A stretch of 34,692 nt of DNA from Lentisphaerota bacterium (GTDB lineage: Bacteria; Verrucomicrobiota; Lentisphaeria; Victivallales; Victivallaceae), in NCBI GenBank assembly GCA_015061615.1, contig SUWE01000028.1, forward strand, positions 1-34,692. The letters are read 5' to 3'. The notes below the pieces were generated by a model that saw only the letters and a list, made by a program, of their open reading frames with translations, had not been told where the DNA came from and ran no database searches. Position numbers and translations under genes: made by a program. Positions 16,312 through 23,487 of this stretch are shown piece after piece. Position 1 is the stretch's first letter, and each line of letters starts with the position of its first letter.

Positions 16312-17655
16312 CTACACCTTGTCATGGACGATCTTCAACGCTCCGGCGATGATGAATGCAACCGTCGGTGCAAGTCCGCAAAGCATCGGGTCAAGCGCAC
16401 CGCTTTTGCCGAGCATCAGAAAGAACTGGGCAATGGCGATATATATAACGATCAGTGCAATGGCGGAAATTATCGCCAGCATACTTCCGGTACGCTCGTT
16501 ACGCGTGGCAAGCGGAATACCGAGGAACACCGCCAGAAAACATGACCACGGAAAGGCAAGACGGTAGTAAAAGACCGTTTCATAAATGCACTTTGCGCGG
16601 CGCGGCATATTGGGATTTTCCTTCAATATCTGCCAGATAAGCGGGGTGGAAAGGTTGTCTTTTTCTTTCACCGCATTCAAAATCTTTTCCGGCCGTTCCG
16701 GAATTTCTGCTTCAGAAAAACGCACATTGGCAAAGGATATGGGCTGATGGAACATGATCGTTCCGCGCGACTCCTGGAACATCACCTCTTCAGCACGGTC
16801 GTAACTGGTAAAACTCCCCTTGTCAAAGACCCATTCACTGGTGTCGTAATCGTAATGCACTTCGTCGATGGTGAAGTCGATTTTGCGTCCTTCAAGCAGA
16901 CGGATGATGGCAAGAGAGCGTTTTTCCGGCTCATTCAGGGGGGGCAGTTCGGCAAAACGCGGACCGGTTATTTCCCGCAGATGCGCCTCAAACTCCGGAG
17001 TTCCGGGAGTTCCGATCAACTTGGCGATCATCACCTGATCCCACTTCGTTTTCAAGGTGACATTGGTCTGTTTTTCACCGACGACAAAGAGCTGAAAGAG
17101 CCAGCGGCGCTTACCGTCAACGCTTTTGTAGGTAAGCAGACTTTTAGAGTAACGGTCACTTTTGGTACCGACATCGTAAAGTTTTTCGGCTTCTACTGAA
17201 GTTTCCGGAATCAGGACTTCATTGAAGTAAATGTTGACTCCGGTCACGAACAACCCCATGGCAAGGATCGCTCCGCCGCAGCGCAGAAGGGAAACTCCGG
17301 ATGCACGCATTGCGGTGACTTCAAGATTTTTACCGAAAGTCGCCATCGTCCACATACAGCCCAGCAGCATGGAAATCGGCATGATGAAGCGGATATTTCC
17401 CGGCAGACGGTAGAGCAGATATTTGATGACATCACGGATGGGCATTTTCGCTTCCAGAAAATCGGAAACGTCCCGGTAAAAGTCACTTAAAATAAACAAT
17501 ACGCTGAACACCAGCATCAAAATCGCATATTTGATAAGAAACTCTTTCAAAACGTAACCGTCGAGTTTCCAAAGCGGGAACCAGCGGCGCTTGAGCAGTT
17601 TCAAATCTTTGTAACTGCTGGCAAAATCAACTTCAATTTTCTTATTTTCCGCCAT
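16312..17655 (-). CDS. LptF/LptG family lipopolysaccharide export permease
   Basis: The 447-residue protein has the YjgP/YjgQ layout: three N-terminal membrane segments, a large periplasmic jellyroll domain (about 130-345) and three C-terminal membrane segments. The first segment follows LDGYVLKEFLIKYAILML, and the R-L-P-G-N-I-R-F-I-M-P-I-S stretch and AMRASGVSLLR are family hallmarks. With LptB and a partner permease it extracts LPS from the inner membrane, which supports a Gram-negative envelope. Only one of the two permeases is in the window, so F cannot be told from G. It is the second gene of the operon, 15 bases after cstA. Confidence 0.9.
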   Translation of the reverse strand: MAENKKIEVDFASSYKDLKLLKRRWFPLWKLDGYVLKEFLIKYAILMLVFSVLFILSDFYRDVSDFLEAKMPIRDVIKYLLYRLPGNIRFIMPISMLLGCMWTMATFGKNLEVTAMRASGVSLLRCGGAILAMGLFVTGVNIYFNEVLIPETSVEAEKLYDVGTKSDRYSKSLLTYKSVDGKRRWLFQLFVVGEKQTNVTLKTKWDQVMIAKLIGTPGTPEFEAHLREITGPRFAELPPLNEPEKRSLAIIRLLEGRKIDFTIDEVHYDYDTSEWVFDKGSFTSYDRAEEVMFQESRGTIMFHQPISFANVRFSEAEIPERPEKILNAVKEKDNLSTPLIWQILKENPNMPRRAKCIYETVFYYRLAFPWSCFLAVFLGIPLATRNERTGSMLAIISAIALIVIYIAIAQFFLMLGKSGALDPMLCGLAPTVAFIIAGALKIVHDKV

Positions 17656-17670
17656 TATTCAAAACTTTCT

Positions 17671-19128
17671 TCAGGGATTAAGTTTTACCTCATCTGCCCG
17701 TAATCTCGCCCATGCAAAGAGCGTTACGGCAAAGAATCCGGCAAACATATACGCATCATACAAATCCAGCCCCAATCCCAGCGGTCCGCCGTGTTCAGGA
17801 CTTATCCAGAGAATGTAAGTCGTTACGACAAAGGTGATGAAAACTCCCGGCAGAACAGTGATGAATGCCGGACGTTTCAGCGAAAAGAGATAGATCGAAC
17901 CGGCAAGCAGTGCAAAGACGGCGATCACCTGATTGCTCCAGGCAAAGTAAGTCCACAATTTCTGGAAACTGCTGTTGTCGGCGTTGCTCCAGTAGAGCAA
18001 TCCGGCAGTGGCGGCAATAAGCGGCAGAACCAGCAGCAGACGGGGCATCAGCGGTTTCTGATCCACCCGGAACATTTCCGCAAGCGAAAGCCGCAGACTG
18101 CGCATCGCGGTATCACCGCTGGTGATCGCAAGGATTATCACACTGACGACCACCACAACAGAAATATTGCTGTACAGGAAGTGTGAGGTGATTTTTACCA
18201 GCACGCCGTTGGGATTTGTTCCGATAAGCGCAGGGAAAAGATTGTAGACCGCAAGCGCACCTGCCGACCAGACCATCGCAATAAAACCTTCGACGATCAT
18301 CATACCGAAAAATACTCCGAACCCCTGCTTTTCATTCCGTATCGTGCGGGCGACGATCGGCGCCTGAGTGGCGTGGAATCCGGAAAGTATTCCGCAGGCA
18401 ATAGTTACAAACAGCATCGGCAAAATCGGCTTATTGCCGGCGGCAGTGAACATTTTCGCCTTGAATGCGGCACTTTCAACCAGCAGTGACGGATCTTTTA
18501 CCGCGGCGAACAGCAGCGTTCCGAAAAGCGCCACAGTTCCCAGAAGCAGAATTGCACCGAATAAAGGATAGATCTTACCGATGATCTTGTCAACGGGGAA
18601 AAGCGTTGCAATAATGTAGTAAACGAATATCGCGGCAACACTTATGTAAAATGCACTGTTGCCGCCGCCGAACAATCCTGCGGTAAGCTGTGCCGGAATA
18701 TTGATAAACACCGCCACCACAAGCAGTAATGCCAGCACGAGGAACGCAGAAAAGATACGGTAGAGTGTTTTGCCTGAAGTAAGCCGCACCAGCTCCGTGA
18801 GGTTTGCTCCGTTATGGCGGATGGACATCATTCCCGCAACATAATCATGCACCGCCCCCATAAGGACACAGCCGACCGGAATGATGACAAAAACGATATC
18901 GCCGAAAAGCACTCCGCTGATAACGCCGATCACCGGACCGATACCGGCGATATTCAACAGCTGGATAAGCATATTTTTCCAGTGCGGCAGAACGACATAA
19001 TCCACCCCGTCAGGATTGGCGACAGCGGGAGTCGCCCGGTCATCCGGACGCAAAATCCTTTTGACGATAGCGCCGTAGAGGAAATACCCTGCGGCAAGAA
19101 CGAGCAAACCGGTGATAAAAAGTTTCAT
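17671..19128 (-). CDS. CstA family carbon-starvation peptide/pyruvate transporter
   Basis: The 485-residue membrane protein has at least twelve hydrophobic segments and CstA family signatures: the extracytoplasmic start motif, NIAGIGPVIGVISGVLFGDIVFVIIPVGC, DYVAGMMSIRHNGANLTELV, and GILSGFHATQAPIVARTIRNEKQG. E. coli CstA has about 700 residues; this belongs to the short form frequent in anaerobes. Known members import peptides or pyruvate, while the substrate here is unknown. The reading frame could begin at a TTG (19134), but the ATG at 19128 is better spaced from AGAGGA, giving the start used here. It is the promoter-proximal gene of the operon to rnr. Confidence 0.92.
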   Translation of the reverse strand: MKLFITGLLVLAAGYFLYGAIVKRILRPDDRATPAVANPDGVDYVVLPHWKNMLIQLLNIAGIGPVIGVISGVLFGDIVFVIIPVGCVLMGAVHDYVAGMMSIRHNGANLTELVRLTSGKTLYRIFSAFLVLALLLVVAVFINIPAQLTAGLFGGGNSAFYISVAAIFVYYIIATLFPVDKIIGKIYPLFGAILLLGTVALFGTLLFAAVKDPSLLVESAAFKAKMFTAAGNKPILPMLFVTIACGILSGFHATQAPIVARTIRNEKQGFGVFFGMMIVEGFIAMVWSAGALAVYNLFPALIGTNPNGVLVKITSHFLYSNISVVVVVSVIILAITSGDTAMRSLRLSLAEMFRVDQKPLMPRLLLVLPLIAATAGLLYWSNADNSSFQKLWTYFAWSNQVIAVFALLAGSIYLFSLKRPAFITVLPGVFITFVVTTYILWISPEHGGPLGLGLDLYDAYMFAGFFAVTLFAWARLRADEVKLNP

Positions 19129-19162
19129 TTTCAAATTCCTCTTTTTCTGATTAAACTGCTAT

Positions 19163-19191
19163 AATATAACTCCGGTATGTGTAATACGCAA
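19163..19191 (-). promoter_or_regulatory. Promoter of the cstA-to-rnr operon
   Basis: Minus-strand TTGCGT (19191-19186), 17 bases, TATATT (19168-19163), followed by the same ATAGC as the GT2 promoter. The leader to the ATG is about 25-30 bases. It lies 18 bases beyond the gltX stop at 19209 on the same strand. Confidence 0.68.
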
Positions 19192-19208
19192 GGGAGTTAT
19201 TCAAGTTT

Positions 19209-20657
19209 TCAGCCGAGTTTTGCCAGCGCGTTGCCGATACGGCGCAAGGATTCTTCTCTGCCGAGGATCTCCATGATCTCTCCGGGACCGCCGGGAGTCA
19301 CCGCACAGCCGGAAACCGCAATGCGCACCTGCCACATCGGGCGGCCGGCTTTGACCTCTTTTTCCGCCGCAAATTCACTGAGCAAGCCGGAAATATTTTC
19401 CGCGTTCCACACCTCAAGTTCCGCAAGACGTTTGCGCAGTTCCGGCAGATCTTCGCGGGTGTTGCCGGCATCGCTTTTGCTCTTTTTGTGGGTGAAAAGT
19501 TCGATTCCGTACTCCGGCTGTTCCAGCAGGAAAGCGATTTTTTCCGGAATTTCGCTGAACACTTCCGTTCTGCCGTGGAGCAAAGCGGCGATTTTTTCCC
19601 ACGCAGACTCAAGAGGAGTTCCGGAAATATTGGCAAACGGCTTGGCTTTTTCCGCAAAATCTTCAAACGCAAGTGCTTTGATATATTCGGAGTTCATCCA
19701 GCGCAGTTTGTCATAGTCGAAAACCGCCGGAGATTTGTTCAATCCGCTGATTTTGAACGCACTGCCAAGTTCTTCAAGGGTGAATATCTCGCGGTCGCTT
19801 TTGGGAGACCACCCCAGAAGCGCAATGTAGTTGACGATCGCTTCAGGCAGATAACCTTCGGCAACAAGATTTTCAAAACTGACCGAACCGTGACGTTTGG
19901 AAAGTTTGGAAATATTCCCTTCCGCATCCCGTCCCATGATAAGCGGCAAATGGACGTAGGTCGGAATTTCCCAGCCGAATGCCTCGTAAAGCAGATTGTA
20001 TTTCGGCGTGCTGGAAAGGTACTCCGAACCGCGCACGACGTGGGTGATATTCATCAAGTGGTCATCGACGACGTTGGCGAAGTTGTATGTCGGCATATTG
20101 TCCTGCTTGAGCAATATCTGATCGTCAAGAACTTTGTTTTCGATCTGAATTTCTCCGAAAACCGCATCGGTGAAACTGCTCACCTTGCTCCGGTCGATAC
20201 GCTGGCGGATGACATGCGGAACTCCGGATGCAACTTTGGCTTTCGCGTCTGCGGCATCCATCGCTGCACACGGACAGAGGGCGGATGCTTCGTGAATGGA
20301 GTCTTCGTCGGATTCTTCTTCACACTTTTCACAGAAACAGTAGTATGCGTGACCGGATTCCACCAATTTTTCGGCATATTCGCGGTAAAGTCCCTTGCGT
20401 TCACTCTGGATATACGGACCGAAACCGCCATCTTTATCCGGACCTTCATCATGTTCAAGACCGGCACTTTTCAGCGTGGCATAGATGACTTCTACCGCGT
20501 TGGCAACGTAACGCGCCTGATCGGTATCCTCGATACGGAGGATGAATTTTCCGCCCTCGGAACGGGCAAGCAGCCACGCGTAAAGCGCAGTACGAAGATT
20601 GCCGACATGCATAAACCCTGTCGGACTGGGGGCAAAACGGGTACGGACGGTTGACAT
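19209..20657 (-). CDS. gltX: Glutamyl-tRNA synthetase
   Basis: The 482-residue class I synthetase charges tRNA-Glu. FAPSPTGFMHVGN at 8-20 carries the HIGH-type motif (HVGN) and KLSKRHGS at 251-258 carries the KMSKS-type motif. A cysteine-rich insert (Cys107, 109, 112, 128 and 130) resembles the zinc site of bacterial GltX. Length matches bacterial GltX (about 470-490). The start at 20657 follows AAGGAG by 7 bases; a further in-frame ATG at 20741 would be inside the promoter region and is rejected. The gene is divergent from tRNA-Glu. It could be non-discriminating, since no gln-tRNA genes are visible. Confidence 0.96.
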   Translation of the reverse strand: MSTVRTRFAPSPTGFMHVGNLRTALYAWLLARSEGGKFILRIEDTDQARYVANAVEVIYATLKSAGLEHDEGPDKDGGFGPYIQSERKGLYREYAEKLVESGHAYYCFCEKCEEESDEDSIHEASALCPCAAMDAADAKAKVASGVPHVIRQRIDRSKVSSFTDAVFGEIQIENKVLDDQILLKQDNMPTYNFANVVDDHLMNITHVVRGSEYLSSTPKYNLLYEAFGWEIPTYVHLPLIMGRDAEGNISKLSKRHGSVSFENLVAEGYLPEAIVNYIALLGWSPKSDREIFTLEELGSAFKISGLNKSPAVFDYDKLRWMNSEYIKALAFEDFAEKAKPFANISGTPLESAWEKIAALLHGRTEVFSEIPEKIAFLLEQPEYGIELFTHKKSKSDAGNTREDLPELRKRLAELEVWNAENISGLLSEFAAEKEVKAGRPMWQVRIAVSGCAVTPGGPGEIMEILGREESLRRIGNALAKLG

Positions 20658-20700
20658 ATAAATAATCTCCTTATAAGTAGTATTAACGGTACATTCATCT

Positions 20701-20729
20701 AATATACTGTTATTTTGCAAGATTTTCAA
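20701..20729 (-). promoter_or_regulatory. gltX promoter
   Basis: Minus-strand TTGAAA (20729-20724), 17 bases, TATATT (20706-20701). The predicted start is near 20694, giving a leader of about 36 bases. Confidence 0.72.
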
Positions 20730-20748
20730 CTTTTTATACAAAGATTAC

Positions 20749-20777
20749 TTGACAATCACCGGTAATTGAAGTATATT
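20749..20777 (+). promoter_or_regulatory. tRNA-Glu promoter
   Basis: TTGACA (20749-20754), 17 bases, TATATT (20772-20777). This is a near-perfect promoter, with predicted start near 20784, 13 bases before the tRNA. The two -35 boxes of gltX and the tRNA are 19 bases apart, back to back. Confidence 0.85.
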
Positions 20778-20796
20778 TTATCAGTGTTTTGAATGC

Positions 20797-20872
20797 GTCT
20801 CCATCGTCTAGAGGCCTAGGACACCGGGTTCTCATCCCGGCAACATGGGTTCGAATCCCATTGGAGATGCCA
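20797..20872 (+). tRNA. tRNA-Glu (anticodon CTC)
   Basis: This 76-base tRNA folds into a cloverleaf. The acceptor is GTCTCCA with TGGAGAT (G-T at the first pair), the D-arm contains GTCTAGAGGCCTAGGAC, and the anticodon stem CCGGG/CCCGG holds the loop TTCTCAT with anticodon CTC. The T-arm ATGGG/CCCAT has loop TTCGAAT, followed by discriminator G and an encoded CCA. It decodes GAG. T-runs follow at 20873-20880 and 20884-20890. Its 3' end is repeated at 21094-21104. Confidence 0.97.
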
Positions 20873-20900
20873 TTTTTTTTGCCTTTTTTTACCTAATCAT

Positions 20901-21018
20901 CCAGAGAGTAATTCCTGCAAAAAGCAAGCAATGACTTTGGAAAATAAATTTTCCTCCGTCATTGCTTTTACTTTTTGCTTTGATATTTTTTGCACTGCAA
21001 AAAATGGAATTACTCTCT
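20901..21018. repeat. Long hairpin E1 next to the tRNA
   Basis: This segment forms a nested imperfect hairpin of about 118 bases. AGAGAGTAATTCC (20903-20915) pairs perfectly with GGAATTACTCTCT (21006-21018). AGCAATGAC (20927-20935) pairs with GTCATTGCT (20958-20966), and GGAAAAT (20939-20945) with ATTTTCC (20948-20954). Its left end, CCAGAGAGTAATT..GCAAAAAG, resembles the ends of the ~170-base hairpin repeats (CCAGAGGTAATTGCAAAAG). It has no coding potential. Confidence 0.7.
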
Positions 21019-21093
21019 TACTGTCCCATTGCCTTGCGTTACTCGCCCCTCTAGGGGCTGCGTTACTCAGGCACTTCGTCGCTCCGCTCCTCG
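21019..21093. repeat. GC-rich module after hairpin E1
   Basis: It contains CTTGCGTTACTCGCCCC and, 25 bases on, another GCGTTACTC. A similar module follows E2 (21250-21345) and a third lies at 23540-23630. The origin is unknown and it has no ORF. Confidence 0.45.
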
Positions 21094-21104
21094 TGGAGAT
21101 GCCA
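21094..21104 (+). repeat. Second copy of the tRNA-Glu 3' end
   Basis: TGGAGATGCCA repeats the last 11 bases of tRNA-Glu (20862-20872) and is again followed by T-runs and an AATCAT. The copies are 232 bases apart. It could mark a tandem duplication, or the far end of an insertion at the tRNA. Confidence 0.65.
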
Positions 21105-21130
21105 GTTTTTTACCTTTTTTTTCCAATCAT

Positions 21131-21249
21131 CAGTAAGCAATCCCCGCAAAAAGCAACTCCTGACTTTGGCAAATTTTGATTTGCCCCGTCTGGAGTTTTT
21201 ATTTTTGCTTTTATCATTTTTTGCTTACAAAAAAATGGGATTGCTCACT
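21131..21249. repeat. Long hairpin E2, structural paralogue of E1
   Basis: Outer arms are AGTAAGCAATCCC (21132-21144) with GGGATTGCTCACT (21237-21249), one mismatch. Middle arms are AACTCCTGAC (21155-21164) with GTCTGGAGTT (21188-21197), one mismatch. Inner arms are GGCAAAT (21168-21174) with ATTTGCC (21179-21185). Arm lengths and loop positions match E1, but the paired bases differ in both strands together. Confidence 0.7.
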
Positions 21250-21509
21250 TTTGTATGGGTTGCCCTGCGTTTCTCGCCCTGCGGTCTGCGATACTCGCGC
21301 ATAATTCGCGCAGGTGCTGCGCTTTTGATGTATCTGCGGCACACCAAATCTGTCAGACAAGTCAGACAAGTGCCGCATTCTGACGACAGCGCGCCACAGC
21401 GGGTATCTGAAGCCCGCGTTACCCGTAAGCCGTTGATCATGAAGTACATCAATGTCAATGACGGAACAATACTGCTTGATTGCGGATTTGCTTCAGATTT
21501 CAATTTGAA
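21250..21509. other. Gap between hairpin E2 and hairpin repeat B
   Basis: A GC-rich module (CCTGCGTTTCTCGCCC) lies at 21260-21290, followed by CGCGCATAATTCGCGC. A short direct repeat, TCAGACAAGTCAGACAAG, is at about 21352-21369. A possible 34-codon ORF starts at 21439. No recognised gene is present. Confidence 0.4.
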
Positions 21510-21543
21510 AGAGGCAATTTCAAAAGTTCTCAAAAACTCTTGA
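21439..21543 (+). CDS. Possible 34-residue ORF or gene remnant
   Basis: The peptide begins MKYINVNDGTILLDCGF and runs into hairpin repeat B, which supplies its last residues and stop. It has no ribosome site upstream. It may be the leftover start of a gene interrupted by the repeat, or chance. Confidence 0.2.
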   Translation: MKYINVNDGTILLDCGFASDFNLKEAISKVLKNS

Positions 21544-21679
21544 AAATTCCCGTTGCGATCTGAAACTGGGGCGTTTTCGGGCGTTACCGCTTTGGGTAGC
21601 GCCCTCAAACTACCAGCTTTCATCTCCTCAACGGTCTCTTTTCAATCTTTTTTTGATTGACTTTTGCAATTACCTCTGG
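21510..21679. mobile_element. Long-hairpin repeat, copy B
   Basis: This 170-base element is inverted relative to copy A. Ends are AGAGGCAATTTCAAAAGTTC at 21510-21529 and, as reverse complement, CCAGAGGTAATTGCAAAAG at 21661-21679. The outer arms are almost identical to A. The central stem differs: GGGCG-T-TACC (21579-21588) against GGTA-G-CGCCC (21595-21604), replacing the A and C versions by paired changes. No ORF and no clear target duplication are seen. Confidence 0.78.
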
Positions 21680-21690
21680 AAAAGTAATAA

Positions 21691-21732
21691 AATGCCTGAG
21701 CAATAACTGAAAATGCCTCGGCAATGCAACTG
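21691..21732. repeat. Short imperfect tandem repeat at the 3' end of the AAA gene
   Basis: AATGCCTGAGCAATAACTG (21691-21709) is followed by AATGCCTCGGCAATGCAACTG (21712 on), two related ~20-base units just past the stop at 21738. They could be a weak terminator region, although no strong hairpin with T-run is seen. Confidence 0.4.
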
Positions 21733-21737
21733 TTTTT

Positions 21738-23291
21738 TCAGACTTGCTCAAATATCCAGCGGTCGATCTGTCCGGCAGCGTTATCGAAGTTGACTCCGAT
21801 CAGAATGATCTTTTTGCCGCTGTTCATATAACGGCGGAAATAGTCCCGCTCCCTGATCTGCTGTAACGCGATCTCATCACTTTTATTCAACTTGAATTCA
21901 AAGACAAACACAAAATCTTCATTGGTCGCCACCGCATCTATTCTTCCGTTATTGGTACGGGATTCGGCAGTGATACTGATGCCCAGCAGCATGAATATCG
22001 AATAGAAAAGCAACTGGAAATTGCTCTCATTTTTCAAATGCACATCATACGGAACTTTGGCGAAAAAAACCTTCATCGTCTCCATGAATCCGTCAACGTC
22101 TCCGGCGGTCACCTTATCTGCCAGACGGTAGACGGAATCTTTCACCTGATCGACGTGCAGTCCGCTGCAATCCCCGGTCAGATAAGCCTCAAATGAGCCT
22201 TTGACTTCCAGATTTGGGAAACGAAGCATATAAGCCGTATCTCCATAACGTTCAACGGCTTTGTCGATCGTAAGATATCCGGTCTGCAAAAGCAGTGTCA
22301 GGGGATTGAGTTTATCGACTTCATAGGCATCAAAGGCGAAAGAGGAGACCGGATTCGACAGAACATCTTCAAAACTGAAGTGATTTTTGCGGATAAGCTC
22401 CAGCAGAAATGAGGGGGTGCCGGTGGAAAACCAGTAGTTGTTGAATTTTCCGCCGGATTCAAGAAACTTGGCAAAAGATACCGGATTGTAAACCGTTTTG
22501 GCTTTTTCCTCAAAGCGGTAACCGTTGTACCACTCTTTGATTTTGGCTTTGAAATCATTTATATCACGCGAACCTGCAACAGCTTCGATACGGTCGCCGA
22601 AGTTAGCTTCCAACTCCTCCTGCGTGTAGCCGAACATGGTAGCATACCGGGCATCCATCGTGATATCGGTAAGGTTGTTCAAGTCAGAAAAGAGCGAAAC
22701 GTGGCTGAATTTACTCACTCCTGTGACAAAGAGGAAACGCTCCTTGTCATTGCGGTCTTTCAGCACGCTGTAAAATCCTTTGAGACACTTCTGGATATTG
22801 GCGATTTCCGGATTGGAAATATTGTCAAGAATCGGTTTATCGTACTCATCGACCAAAATGACCACCTTATTTTTCCTGGCAAGCTGATCGATCAGATCAC
22901 CGAAACAGAGTGCGGGAGTCGAACCGGAAACCTCTATACCGTATTCTGCGGCGATTCTTTTAACTTTTGCCGTCAGGTAATCCGGCAGTTCCTTCATTGC
23001 ATCAGAAATAACATTGTAATCGCCGAAACTCAGGTGGATGACCGGATGCACTTTCCATTCATACGGTTTATCGTAAATGGCAAGACCTTTGAAAAGTTCT
23101 TTTTTGCCCTCAAAGACCGCCTTCAAAGTGGATACAGTCAAAGATTTACCAAAGCGGCGCGGACGGGACAGAAAATAGGACTCCCCGGCGGGATTTATCA
23201 AATTCCAGATATACTCCGTCTTATCGACATAGAGATATCCTTCCTGCCGTAATTTTTCAAAATTGTAAACGCTACTGGTAATATCTTTCAT
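21738..23291 (-). CDS. AAA-ATPase-like / PD-(D/E)XK (DUF1703-type) protein
   Basis: This 517-residue protein has the AAA-ATPase_like N-terminal domain and a C-terminal DUF1703-type PD-(D/E)XK nuclease-fold domain. The N-terminus has YLYVDKTEYIWNLI and a Walker A variant SRPRRFGKSL (42-51). Walker B is VILVDEYDKPI (144-154). The late part has NGRID (Asp452) and EFK (Glu465-Lys467), the catalytic pattern of the nuclease fold. Such proteins are abundant in Bacteroidetes and PVC genomes; their function is unknown, though defence or mobile-element roles are suspected. The start at 23291 follows AGGAG by 9 bases; the in-frame ATG at 23342 would lie in the -35. It has its own promoter and is isolated between repeats. 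Confidence 0.88.
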   Translation of the reverse strand: MKDITSSVYNFEKLRQEGYLYVDKTEYIWNLINPAGESYFLSRPRRFGKSLTVSTLKAVFEGKKELFKGLAIYDKPYEWKVHPVIHLSFGDYNVISDAMKELPDYLTAKVKRIAAEYGIEVSGSTPALCFGDLIDQLARKNKVVILVDEYDKPILDNISNPEIANIQKCLKGFYSVLKDRNDKERFLFVTGVSKFSHVSLFSDLNNLTDITMDARYATMFGYTQEELEANFGDRIEAVAGSRDINDFKAKIKEWYNGYRFEEKAKTVYNPVSFAKFLESGGKFNNYWFSTGTPSFLLELIRKNHFSFEDVLSNPVSSFAFDAYEVDKLNPLTLLLQTGYLTIDKAVERYGDTAYMLRFPNLEVKGSFEAYLTGDCSGLHVDQVKDSVYRLADKVTAGDVDGFMETMKVFFAKVPYDVHLKNESNFQLLFYSIFMLLGISITAESRTNNGRIDAVATNEDFVFVFEFKLNKSDEIALQQIRERDYFRRYMNSGKKIILIGVNFDNAAGQIDRWIFEQV

Positions 23292-23313
23292 TATCACATA
23301 CTCCTGTTGATGT

Positions 23314-23342
23314 AATATACACTGAATCAACGATGATTTCAA
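23314..23342 (-). promoter_or_regulatory. Promoter of the AAA/PD-(D/E)XK gene
   Basis: Minus-strand TTGAAA (23342-23337), 17 bases, TATATT (23319-23314). The predicted start is about 8 bases after the -10, leaving a leader near 17 bases before the ATG at 23291. Confidence 0.75.
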
Positions 23343-23487
23343 TTATCTGTTTTGCAAAAATAGAAAATATGTGTGATTTTATGCTGGAATATCTGTCGCA
23401 ACCAGTTGCAAAGTTAACGTAAACAGATCAACTTGCCAGCGGCATCAGTACTTTAAATTCTGAGAAAATGTTGAAAAAATATAAGAT
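23343..23487. other. Gene-free spacer upstream of the AAA promoter
   Basis: AT-rich sequence with no gene seen. TTGAAAAAATATAAGAT precedes the AGAGGCAATTTCAAA repeat end at 23488 but is too closely spaced to be a promoter. Confidence 0.4.

Noticed and set aside
19488-20654. 388-codon plus-strand ORF opposite gltX
   Set aside because: GltX motifs lie on the minus strand with a good start and promoter. The antisense frame shows no domain.
21166-21543. 125-codon plus-strand ORF through hairpin E2 and the GC-rich module
   Set aside because: It crosses the hairpin arm, has a low-complexity hydrophobic start and no ribosome site. Only the short 34-codon part is kept as doubtful.
20873-21690. CRISPR array
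   Set aside because: Repeats here are inverted or tandem pairs of unequal long units, with no regularly spaced short direct repeats and no cas genes.
21738-23291. Transposase or integrase for the hairpin repeats
   Set aside because: The protein has AAA-ATPase-like and PD-(D/E)XK (DUF1703-type) signatures, not DDE, HUH or tyrosine recombinase motifs. A role in moving the repeats is possible but unsupported.
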